A DNA stretch of 64,000 nucleotides from Saccharomycopsis phalli (Eukaryota > Ascomycota > Saccharomycetes > Ascoideales > Saccharomycopsidaceae). The DNA is taken from positions 1,116,001 to 1,180,000 of the forward strand of contig CP073217.1 of the NCBI GenBank assembly GCA_020342235.1, given 5' to 3'. The stretch's first letter is position 1. Each line of letters starts with the position of its first letter. Position numbers and translations under genes: made by a program. The notes under the pieces were generated by a model. The model did no database searches. It was not told the DNA's origin and saw only the letters and a program-made list of their open reading frames with translations. Positions 32,901 through 41,266 of the stretch are shown here, piece by piece.

Positions 32901-33348
32901 TCAACACATATACCAACTTGTTTTTCTCGATTGCGGTAAGCATCACTGCCCTGCCCTTGGCGTCATTTACAAGATACTCACCAGGGACGAGTCTTCTCAA
33001 TCCGGACTTTGAGAAGGGCTCGTTAAATACCACCTCGAATCGCTTTTTATCAAGATTCAAGGAGAGTATGGTAAACTTTCCCGAGTCCGAGGTCACTGCC
33101 AAATAGTCCTTTATCCCCCCTGCCAAGCGAAACCCACATATGGAGCGGATTATGGCAAAACTGTCTTGGCTAAACACCTTGATCAATTTCCCGGTGCTGC
33201 TATTGACTCTATAGAGGTCCAAGCAGGTGGAGTTGGCAATCACAATCTCCTGAGACTTTTTCCCGTGGAATTGCCCCGCCACCGACATAACGGAAGAGGT
33301 GGGTCTTTGAAGCGTCAAATTATAGAGATATAGACTGTCAAACGACAT
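29965..33348 (-). CDS. RSE1: SF3b complex subunit RSE1 (SAP130)
   Basis: 1127 residues from the ATG at 33348 ([17 protein letters not shown]). The frame is open upstream to 33429, but only with a non-ATG start. It is a beta-propeller scaffold of the CPSF160/DDB1/SAP130 family: N-terminal LYLYNLTL and [21 protein letters not shown]-like [25 protein letters not shown]-like [14 protein letters not shown], and the C-terminal [28 protein letters not shown], which is diagnostic. Rse1 is part of the U2 snRNP SF3b particle that recognises the branch point. The chain is shorter than the 1361-residue S. cerevisiae protein, mainly for want of acidic inserts. It shares an 88-bp divergent promoter with the carboxypeptidase gene. 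Confidence 0.95.
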   Translation of the reverse strand: [1127 protein letters not shown]

Positions 33349-33436
33349 GTATGGTTGAGATTTGTGTGCGGAAAAATATACATGGCGCTTACATAAGCAG
33401 CGATGTCTTGGGAAAAATCCCCCCCGCAAATGAGCA

Positions 33437-34843
33437 ATGAAATTGCACTGGATAGTCGGGCTTTGCTTGGCTGGTACTATTTACGGTGGGGTTATCGAAC
33501 AGACGCCTCTTCAGGCTGCGCTGGTTGGATCTGGGCTACGAGATGAAACTGTGGTGTTGAGCAGCTTGCCAAACTACAGTCTTAGTGTGACGCGTCCCGA
33601 CCCAGCCAAGTTGGGCATTGATACTGTGAAGCAGTACTCTGGGTACCTTGAGACAAAGGATACGGACCGGCATTTTTTCTACTGGGCATTTGAGTCGCGG
33701 AACGATCCTGCCAACGATCCGGTTATCTTGTGGTTGAACGGTGGGCCGGGCTGTTCGTCCTTGACTGGACTCTTTTATGAGCTCGGGCCGTCGGCGATCA
33801 ACAGCACGATCCAGCCGGTGCACAATCCATACTCGTGGAATAACAATGCCACTGTGATATTCTTGGACCAGCCGGTGGGCGTGGGGTTCTCATACTCGAA
33901 GGAAACCGTGACAAACAGCCGGGCTGCTGGAGAGGACGTGTATGCGTTCTTGGAGCTTTTTTTCCACCGGCATGGGCAGTTTTCGCAGCTGGGACTCCAT
34001 GTTGCCGGGGAAAGCTATGCTGGAATATACATCCCGATGATTGCCACGGAGATATTGAAGCACAAGGACCGTGGGTTCAAGTTCTCGTCGGTGTTGATTG
34101 GCAACGGCATCACCGATCCGGCAGTGCAGTACCAGTACTACCGGCCAATGGTCTGTGGAGAAGGAGGGTATCCGCAGATTGTCACCGACGACGACTGCGA
34201 AGCTATGCGGAAGCAGGAGTCCCGGTGCGGGAGCCTCATCAAGGCGTGCTACAAGCTGCCGATTTCGGCATTGTGCCTACCAGCGACGTTGTACTGCGAC
34301 AAGAAGGCGTTTGACATCCCCACCAAGTACGGATTCAACCCGTATGACGTGCGGGACAAGTGCGGAGACGACTGCTATGCCGACACCGCGTACTTTACCG
34401 AGTTTCTCAACTTGCCGTTGGTCCAGCTGGAGATTGGCGCACGGGTCGAGAAGTATGAGGGCTGTAGCGACGAGGTGTTTAACCGGTTCATTTTGACCGG
34501 TGACCAGATGAAGCCGTACCAGGAGAAGGTGGCCGAGCTCTTGGACAAGCATAACTTGCCTGTGCTCGTGTACTCGGGCGACAAGGACTACATCTGCAAC
34601 TGGCTAGGCGGCCAGGCGTGGACTTATGAGCTTGAGCACACCAACAAGTACAATTTCCAGGCGGCACCGGTGAAGGAGTACCGGACGTTGAGCGGCGAGT
34701 TTGCGGGACAAGTCAAGAACTACGGCAAGTTTACGTTTTTGCGGGTGTTTGATGCGGGCCACATGGTACCAAAGGACCAGCCGGAAACCTCGTTGGACTT
34801 TGTCAACCGGTGGATTTCCGGGGAGTACGAGTTATCTAGATAG
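33437..34843 (+). CDS. Carboxypeptidase Y-like serine carboxypeptidase with short propeptide
   Basis: 468 residues. Signal peptide about 1-17 (MKLHWIVGLCLAGTIYG). The mature-like region starts near 60 (LGIDTVKQYSGYLE), so the propeptide is only about 40 residues against about 90 in S. cerevisiae CPY. Catalytic and binding motifs are intact: WLNGGPGCSSLTG (100-112), GESYAG (Ser193), SGDKDYICNW (380-389) and AGHMVP (His442). The five disulfide cysteine groups resemble CPY. N-glycosylation sites NST (122) and NAT (137). Codon 274 is CTG at a Ser position of CPY. Third positions look much richer in G/C than in neighbouring genes. It could be the vacuolar CPY orthologue or a paralogue; the short propeptide argues for a paralogue or a different sorting route. 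Confidence 0.88.
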   Translation: MKLHWIVGLCLAGTIYGGVIEQTPLQAALVGSGLRDETVVLSSLPNYSLSVTRPDPAKLGIDTVKQYSGYLETKDTDRHFFYWAFESRNDPANDPVILWLNGGPGCSSLTGLFYELGPSAINSTIQPVHNPYSWNNNATVIFLDQPVGVGFSYSKETVTNSRAAGEDVYAFLELFFHRHGQFSQLGLHVAGESYAGIYIPMIATEILKHKDRGFKFSSVLIGNGITDPAVQYQYYRPMVCGEGGYPQIVTDDDCEAMRKQESRCGSLIKACYKLPISALCLPATLYCDKKAFDIPTKYGFNPYDVRDKCGDDCYADTAYFTEFLNLPLVQLEIGARVEKYEGCSDEVFNRFILTGDQMKPYQEKVAELLDKHNLPVLVYSGDKDYICNWLGGQAWTYELEHTNKYNFQAAPVKEYRTLSGEFAGQVKNYGKFTFLRVFDAGHMVPKDQPETSLDFVNRWISGEYELSR

Positions 34844-34994
34844 GTGATTAGTTTCTGGTTAGCACGGGCTATCTAGATAGACAGTTGGACATTTCTTGTT
34901 AGCACACTATCTATATAGACAATTGTACATTTCTTGCCAACACACTATCTATATAGACAATTGGACATTTCTTGCCAACACACTATCTACATAG
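34832..34994. repeat. 38-bp tandem repeat running into the carboxypeptidase stop codon
   Basis: Units beginning (C/T)TATCTAGATAG or CTATCTATATAG start at 34832, 34869, 34907, 34945 and 34983, with spacings of 37, 38, 38 and 38 bp. Copies 3 and 4 differ at one base over the full unit. The first unit contains the last codons and stop codon of the carboxypeptidase (..Leu-Ser-Arg-stop). Each copy holds a perfect or near-perfect palindrome (CTATCTAGATAG, CTATATAG). Confidence 0.9.
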
Positions 34995-35038
34995 TAAAAT
35001 TAACCATTGTTCAGCTTTCTATATAATCCTCCTATCCA

Positions 35039-36433
35039 TCAATTAGACTTGCCGGACGTAATCAGAGTGTCGGCATAGCGGTCTCCCTTGGCATAGTTTC
35101 CCAACTTGAGTCTCTCCTCAAAGTACTTGTTCCATTGCGCGCCGTTGTTGGCGTACGAGCCAAACTTTCTATAGTTCTTGACCAACTCATTGGAGTTGAA
35201 CTTGTACAACTTATTCACCAAGTCAGCGTTGTTGAGAAGCTTGTTGTCTGCCAAGAACGACACAGTGTAGAATGCAATGTACTTGTACGAGAGCTTGAAC
35301 TTGCCCTTGTCCGAGTCGGTGAACAACGGATCGTACCCGTCTTGCGATTCTTTTACAATGACCTCGGAGTCGTTCGACTCTTCTTCAATGGCCTTATCCT
35401 CGTCGATCTTCTGCTTGAGCTCCTTCAACACCTCGGGAAATTCAAGCACGGAAATCGGAGACAAGGGGTACTTTTTCAACTGGGCACGGTGGTCCTTTGG
35501 CAATGGTGTGCCAAAGCCCTCGTCGTTGTCCAAGTAAACACCCAACTTTTTATTAATATTTTTCAACAACCCCTTTTGATGGGCCTTGACCAAGCCTCCG
35601 GCATTCTCAATGATCACGTTCTTGTAGTTTTCCTTGTAGTCGTCCAACGACAACTTCTTCGAGCCGGTCCATCCAATACTAATCAAGTCCTCGGCCTTCA
35701 AGTTACCAAACTTCTCAAACGCGCTCAGTGGCTGGCCCGAAACCGCACTCTTGTAAAGGTGGCTGAAACGGTTGAAGAAGATCTTCAACGGGTTCGACTC
35801 AATAGGGTTGACCAAGCCAACAAACAAGCAGAGGTAAATCAACCCGGTCTTGAGCAAGTGAAACACAAAGAAAATAACCTGACCAGTCTGCGAGGCTCCA
35901 TTGACACGAGCCTCGTTCAAAACATTCTCGGCATACCCGCTGTACTCTGGACCAGCAAGGGTAATGAGATAGGCGGTGAAGCGCAACAATTGGTTACTCA
36001 AGCAAATACCCGGGGTAGGGGAGATGAAATCCGGCAAGTCTGTGTATAACCAAGCCAACAAGATGAGAATGGTGTTCAAGTGGTAAAAGTGGTTAAACTG
36101 CCACACCGGGAAGATCAACTGGTTTGGCCATATGTAGTCGGAGAGTCTATCCAACTGGGACTTTGGCAGTTTCAAGAAAAACTCATTGTCAATGTTGTAA
36201 GGGAAGAGCAAGCCCCCATTGGCAGTCAAAAAACCCGGGTTCACACTGTACTGAAACCCTGTAGGCTTGGGGTAGTAGAACAAGGAGGGTCTAAGGGAGA
36301 TTGGGAGAATGTCGAATATCTTGTTCAAGTCGTTAAATGTAGTATCCTCATCCACATTAAAACAATAATCCTTCTCATTATCGCTATTAAAGCGAACATA
36401 CACCTCAAACACGTTTGGATATTCGGTGGACAT
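35039..36433 (-). CDS. GSF2: ER membrane protein GSF2
   Basis: 464 residues. The N-terminal cytosolic or lumenal domain (VEVYVRF-like FEVYVRFNSDNEKDYCFNVDEDT, LPISLRPSLFYYPKPTGF, NPGFLTANGGLLFPY) and the first membrane segment WLYTDLPDFISPTPGICLSNQ match the Gsf2 family. A second membrane segment lies at about 185-205. The C-terminal half is Lys/Glu-rich. In S. cerevisiae Gsf2 is an ER protein needed for export of hexose transporters and for glucose repression. It is divergent from the small membrane protein gene at 36552, 118 bp apart. Confidence 0.82.
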   Translation of the reverse strand: MSTEYPNVFEVYVRFNSDNEKDYCFNVDEDTTFNDLNKIFDILPISLRPSLFYYPKPTGFQYSVNPGFLTANGGLLFPYNIDNEFFLKLPKSQLDRLSDYIWPNQLIFPVWQFNHFYHLNTILILLAWLYTDLPDFISPTPGICLSNQLLRFTAYLITLAGPEYSGYAENVLNEARVNGASQTGQVIFFVFHLLKTGLIYLCLFVGLVNPIESNPLKIFFNRFSHLYKSAVSGQPLSAFEKFGNLKAEDLISIGWTGSKKLSLDDYKENYKNVIIENAGGLVKAHQKGLLKNINKKLGVYLDNDEGFGTPLPKDHRAQLKKYPLSPISVLEFPEVLKELKQKIDEDKAIEEESNDSEVIVKESQDGYDPLFTDSDKGKFKLSYKYIAFYTVSFLADNKLLNNADLVNKLYKFNSNELVKNYRKFGSYANNGAQWNKYFEERLKLGNYAKGDRYADTLITSGKSN

Positions 36434-36551
36434 GATTGGTATACAAGGGGGTTGGGTGGAAAAACTTTCACCCTAAAACGCCCCCACACTCTCCGCATTG
36501 AACTGTCAGCTGATAGGGCCTCCTAGGACGGCCCTGCAATCTCGCTAGTAC

Positions 36552-36880
36552 ATGATCAAGCGAGTAATACAAGAAGTTATTCCCCCAATACTACCACTTG
36601 TGGCCCTCTACTTGGTCAGCAAGGGATATCATTTGTATGGTGAGTTTGCTTGTTTTATTAAATGACAGCGTACTGACAGCTAGACTTTAGTCCGCTCCAG
36701 ACGGTGCTTGGACAAAATGTCCTTGCCGATGTGACGGTTTATACTGTTTTAGTCATATACAGAACTTACATCGCCTTGTCGTTGCTATATACCGTTCTAT
36801 TCCACTCCTTTTGCTGGTTCTCCATTTACGAGGGCAAATGGAGCGGCTTGGTCAAGTATCTCCGGTCGATTACATCATAG
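36552..36880 (+). CDS. Small spliced integral membrane protein, unknown function
   Basis: Exons 36552-36639 and 36684-36880, intron 44 nt (GTGAGT donor, TACTGAC branch, GCTAG acceptor). The product is 94 residues with no known symbol. Exon 1 encodes MIKRVIQEVIPPILPLVALY and continues LVSKGYHLY; the junction makes Asp, and exon 2 reads DFSPLQTVLGQNVLADVTVY, then a long hydrophobic span and WSGLVKYLRSITS-stop. There are two or three likely membrane segments (about 9-23, 44-75). Splice sites, in-frame joining and the hydrophobic pattern support a real gene. It is too small for homology assignment by eye; a small subunit of an ER or Golgi complex is possible. Confidence 0.72.
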
Positions 36881-37062
36881 ACAAATGGCGTGCAGGAATA
36901 CCCACGCATTCTTCTACAGGCCCTCAGCTGGGAATCCTCCTGTAACATATAACGAAGCTATCATGAGGTTATACAAGGGTTCCATAAAAGTGTACTGTAA
37001 ATAAAAGTAGGCTAATATAGGTCCAATTTATGTTATTCATGTCTTGTATGTCAAGCATCCCG

Positions 37063-40000
37063 TCACATCCCAAAATCAAATGCACTCATGTCAGGCTCCT
37101 CAAATGCCGTGGGCGGCGGCGGCGGCTTGAAATTGTCAAAATTAAACTCAGGCACTTGTGCCTCGGGCACTTTTCTAATACTCTTTTGTTGGCCAACAAT
37201 AAAATCCCAACTTCCAAGTAAGTCGAGCGATAGATAGTCGCACCCCATTCTACTGTATATCATGCATATTCGTTTGATGTATGGCAATTCGTGGTCGCCA
37301 AACTGCGCAACCAAATCCATTCCTTGCCGTAGCAACTTCTTTCGTAGTGTCTTGTAAACAATCACCAATATCGGGTCGTTCTTCAAAAAAATGTTGTTGT
37401 TGTTTATGGATATATCATGCGTCTTTTCCACATTCTGTTCTCTAATTATGCTCATCGTCTTGGCATAAATGTCCTTGTCATTAAAATAACTCTCAAAGTT
37501 CTCAGTATTAATTATATCATATGGCGACTTTGTCATGGCCAATAAGGCCATCTTCTTCTCCTTCAACTCAAGGTATATATATGTGTTCAACCACCGGTCC
37601 CCTGTACTCAATACCTTGGGCAATAGTCTCGTCAATAAAATGTCTCGAAACGTCTCCCCACTCGGCTCATACACTCGCGCTACTCCAATAGCCAAATCAG
37701 TGTCATGACACTGTTTTATAAGCACATTGCAGCAATCCTTTACTCGATCAGCCAACAAGAAAAAACACGCAGCAAGGTAGTATCGATGCTTGCTCAAGAG
37801 CGAAAACGCATTCTTCTCAGAGCTTAATTTGACCTTCGCCTGAGTAAAATCCTGCAGTAGAAACTTCATCATCTTTTGCTGTTCTGGATGTCCGTACGAG
37901 ATCTTCCATAGTTTCACAAATGTCGGCAATCTTCTTAATGCCAAGTTGAATATCATACTATTAATTGGATTTCTTGTGCCGTTAAAGTCTTCAAAATATC
38001 TCGTCTCCGGGGGTTCACTGCTATTTTGAAATTCACTATTAGCAATCACCTCAAATTGGCTCACTAGCAAGTCGTGATCTAGCCAGTACACTAGACCAAG
38101 TTTATGTGCTTTGTTCCAGTTGATATTAGCAGAGACATGACTCAACAATAGCTGTCGGCTATCCGAAAAGTATCCAAACAAAATATCCCTCATGTGTAGC
38201 CTTGGTTGTGTCTTTATATGTGACTGATACAAGCGAAAGCCAATTAAGAAGTTCACTCCGCTATAATCGAATCCATCGTAGCTGGATGTGCTGGTTATGT
38301 ACTTGTCTATGCTTTCGAGCGACTCGATTATAGTCACTAAAGTGATTTGCTGATGTCTGGTTAAAACAGGCAAAGATAACAGCATTAGTCTGTCCTTTAA
38401 CTTTTCCATTTTCTGCTGGTAATTTTCAAAGTGGTACTTTTCGCTCCGGCTAAATTCTCCAACTCCTATATCCAAATGCAGAGACAAATTCCTAATATTA
38501 TTGCCGCTATTATACGAATCTCCATCTCCAACGTCTTCCAAGCCATCCAAGCCAGCCAATAAGCTCATAAAAATCTTTTTCACCAACAGGATTTTGCCAA
38601 AATATATACACTGGATAATTAGTTGAGGGTGGTAAACTGGCAAAGTGTTATTCAATACTTTAACAAGATTGAAGATTGAATTGAACGAATTACTGCTTAA
38701 AGAACGATCACCGATAATTTTCTTTGTAAAATTATCTTCATCAATCATCTGACTAGTCAACGAGTTCTTTGTGTAGTTTTCATTTATGAACAATTGATTG
38801 CCGCAACCTACTATCAATAATCCACTATTTAACCAAATAGAATCATTAATAGCATGCGACGTAAACCTCAGTAAGTCAACCTTCTTTATAGGGGCAAACG
38901 ATGGAAGATTATTGGTATAGTCAAAGTTTAATTCAGAGTACAAAATTAAGCAGTGCTTGAACCCAATAGACAAGACATAGCCTTTGTTACGGCTATTAGT
39001 TTCCATATTACATGTCATATTAGCCCAGTCAATGTCCATGATTTCGTCAGACAGCCCAAACTCTTCTGAATATTCTAGCATCGCATATCTTGTGTTGTAA
39101 ATGTACAACTTATTATCAAGAGACACTGCGATCTTGTTAATAGACGAACCTTTAATGTATGAAGCATTCATGATATGTGTATCGATAACACAGTTGGATA
39201 TCCATTCGAGTCGCCCATCCACTAATTGCATAGAATAGGATTTTAGAGTCCCAGTAGTGGTGATCACAGTTAGGATATCTCGTCTGGAGGTAGCCAACGA
39301 AATTCCCACAGGGTCTACCGGAGAAATCTTAGCAATAATGCCTTCTAATGGCAAGTCGCTTATAACCAGAGACTCTATCTTGTAGTTTCGCAAGTCTACT
39401 TGCCATGATTTGGTCAAGTACTTATCATTGTCCTTATAGATACCCACTATTCGATGAATATCACTGTTCTCGTTTTGAAATACCGGCAATTGAAACAAAC
39501 AGATCAACTCGGATGGGTTTTTGATAGAATACTGGCAAACTTTTTGTGCTTCCTTCAAGTTTACAGTATTCCACATCACCAATTGATGATCCACGGTATA
39601 GCACACAATGATCTCACCTTTTCTCATTAATATAGCGCTGATAAGTGGACTATCTGTATTTATTGTGCACTTCTTCAGCAATATGCATCCACGATTCAAA
39701 AATAAAGGTTCCCAGAGCTTGTGCTCATTGAATCGAGAAATACTCAACACGGCTTCACCTCTCTGATCTTTGAACACTTTCTGGATGGACTTCTTGTGCC
39801 CTGTTAACTTATCACCAAGAGTTGCTTCCACATAGTGGCATAATTGCTTAGCCTGGGAATCAACCACTGGTGATGAAACCTGCAAGGACAAGTTTGTAAT
39901 AGATTTCCGAGGCACCCTTTCGTGAAATAAGTTCATGTAGTCCAAACATTCTAGCATGTTATCCAATCTAAAGTAAACTAAGCGGATATTCCTTTTGACC

Positions 40001-41163
40001 AAATCCTGAATCGCAAAAGCAACATCCCCGTTCTCGGATAGTTCACCGTTTTCGATAGACCGAATTTCCTTAAAGTTGGCAAATGTCACTTTATTGTCCT
40101 TTAACTCATTATAGACCTTTATACATTCGCTCATTCCAATATACCGGGGATCCGAAGGAAACACATGGCTTGGAAATTCCATGAAGCTATTATTTATGCG
40201 CTTGAACTTGATTGTCTTTGGTGGGTTCAGACTCAAATTGTTGACTAGGAAAAAGTCGACTTTGCCCTTTAGATCCACTACCATGATCAAGTCACATTGG
40301 AGGGCCTTTAATGTGTCTATTTTATTCTTCAAAGAGTCAGATATCCCCCTTTTTTTTAATCTGGCCATGCTTTGAGAAATCATATAATCAAAAAAGGAGT
40401 TGTCGATAATTTTAACAGACTTGGACCCCTGACCTAAGTCCAAGGAACCCCAGTGCTGTATTTTCTTAGACCTCTGGAATTCGAAACTAAGGTACACTCT
40501 GACAAAGTTGTCGTTGGAGATGGTGTACAAGATGGTATAATTGTGGCAGCTGGCGGACCAAAATCTGAATTTAAAGTCAATCACATAGGACGAGTGTTTT
40601 AAGCATATTAGGTTGAACTGAGTGTTTTCTTCGTCGAAATTTGTCCGATAGAAGAAATTGATAAACTTGTCATACTTGGATGTACATGCAATCAACTCTG
40701 AGTTATGTGAAAACCTCACCAAAAAACAAGGCGAGGGTAATATCTGCTGCCATAATACCTTTAATTTCTCCTGTATTTTGACTAGGCTCAATTGTGTTTC
40801 TGAGCCAATCACCAATTCACTGTCATTACCCCATGATAAGCTGGTTACTGCACTACAGTCTGGAGAGATGTACTCACAGACCAACTGCCAATTTAAATAG
40901 ACCGACCGTGTGGCACTGATGACGTCGAACGGTTTGTAAATATAGACGCGAGACTCACTCCCCACGGCTATGTACCCATTGGTAGCATTGATATCTACAC
41001 ATGTCAAATCACGTTCACAATAAATGGTTTGGAGGTCACTGAGTAACTTGGTCAATATAATCAAGTTATTACCGGAGCAATACGCCAATATCGAGTGATT
41101 TTCCCATTTTGCAAAGCACGACGACTGATTTCCAACATTAGGCTCGCCAGGCTGAAAGTTCAT
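37063..41163 (-). CDS. RAV1: RAVE complex subunit RAV1 (V-ATPase assembly)
   Basis: 1366 residues. The N-terminal two-thirds are WD-type propeller blades (FAKWENHSILAYCSGNNLIIL, LTCVDINATNGYIAVGSESRVYIYKP, VTSLSWGNDSELVIGSETQL, CFLVRFSHNSELIACTSKYD). The Rav1p domain (about 640-1290) has the conserved RRLPTFVKLWKISYGHPEQQ region and SKHRYYLAACFFLLADRVKDC. It ends in a Pro-rich tail followed by FEEPDMSAFDFGM. Rav1 with Rav2 and Skp1 reassembles V1 onto Vo after glucose return; VMA2, a V1 subunit, is also in this window. Promoter shared with the PH-domain gene: 103 bp between the start codons, including a CACGTG at about 41227. Confidence 0.92.
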   Translation of the reverse strand: MNFQPGEPNVGNQSSCFAKWENHSILAYCSGNNLIILTKLLSDLQTIYCERDLTCVDINATNGYIAVGSESRVYIYKPFDVISATRSVYLNWQLVCEYISPDCSAVTSLSWGNDSELVIGSETQLSLVKIQEKLKVLWQQILPSPCFLVRFSHNSELIACTSKYDKFINFFYRTNFDEENTQFNLICLKHSSYVIDFKFRFWSASCHNYTILYTISNDNFVRVYLSFEFQRSKKIQHWGSLDLGQGSKSVKIIDNSFFDYMISQSMARLKKRGISDSLKNKIDTLKALQCDLIMVVDLKGKVDFFLVNNLSLNPPKTIKFKRINNSFMEFPSHVFPSDPRYIGMSECIKVYNELKDNKVTFANFKEIRSIENGELSENGDVAFAIQDLVKRNIRLVYFRLDNMLECLDYMNLFHERVPRKSITNLSLQVSSPVVDSQAKQLCHYVEATLGDKLTGHKKSIQKVFKDQRGEAVLSISRFNEHKLWEPLFLNRGCILLKKCTINTDSPLISAILMRKGEIIVCYTVDHQLVMWNTVNLKEAQKVCQYSIKNPSELICLFQLPVFQNENSDIHRIVGIYKDNDKYLTKSWQVDLRNYKIESLVISDLPLEGIIAKISPVDPVGISLATSRRDILTVITTTGTLKSYSMQLVDGRLEWISNCVIDTHIMNASYIKGSSINKIAVSLDNKLYIYNTRYAMLEYSEEFGLSDEIMDIDWANMTCNMETNSRNKGYVLSIGFKHCLILYSELNFDYTNNLPSFAPIKKVDLLRFTSHAINDSIWLNSGLLIVGCGNQLFINENYTKNSLTSQMIDEDNFTKKIIGDRSLSSNSFNSIFNLVKVLNNTLPVYHPQLIIQCIYFGKILLVKKIFMSLLAGLDGLEDVGDGDSYNSGNNIRNLSLHLDIGVGEFSRSEKYHFENYQQKMEKLKDRLMLLSLPVLTRHQQITLVTIIESLESIDKYITSTSSYDGFDYSGVNFLIGFRLYQSHIKTQPRLHMRDILFGYFSDSRQLLLSHVSANINWNKAHKLGLVYWLDHDLLVSQFEVIANSEFQNSSEPPETRYFEDFNGTRNPINSMIFNLALRRLPTFVKLWKISYGHPEQQKMMKFLLQDFTQAKVKLSSEKNAFSLLSKHRYYLAACFFLLADRVKDCCNVLIKQCHDTDLAIGVARVYEPSGETFRDILLTRLLPKVLSTGDRWLNTYIYLELKEKKMALLAMTKSPYDIINTENFESYFNDKDIYAKTMSIIREQNVEKTHDISINNNNIFLKNDPILVIVYKTLRKKLLRQGMDLVAQFGDHELPYIKRICMIYSRMGCDYLSLDLLGSWDFIVGQQKSIRKVPEAQVPEFNFDNFKPPPPPTAFEEPDMSAFDFGM

Positions 41164-41266
41164 TGCGCGAATTGCTAGAGTGCAACCCCAGAGTATAGAA
41201 AATAATGCGTGTATCTAGCAATTATGCACGTGTACGCATACAGTGTCACCCGGCCTTTAGTGTAGA

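Noticed and set aside
33349-33429. 27-residue N-terminal extension of RSE1
   Set aside because: It begins with a non-ATG codon and would leave 7 bp to the next gene; [13 protein letters not shown] matches the family start.
35135-36049. 304-codon frame antisense to GSF2
   Set aside because: It lies wholly within GSF2, has a composition typical of an antisense shadow (Val/Leu/Gln-rich), and shows no domain.
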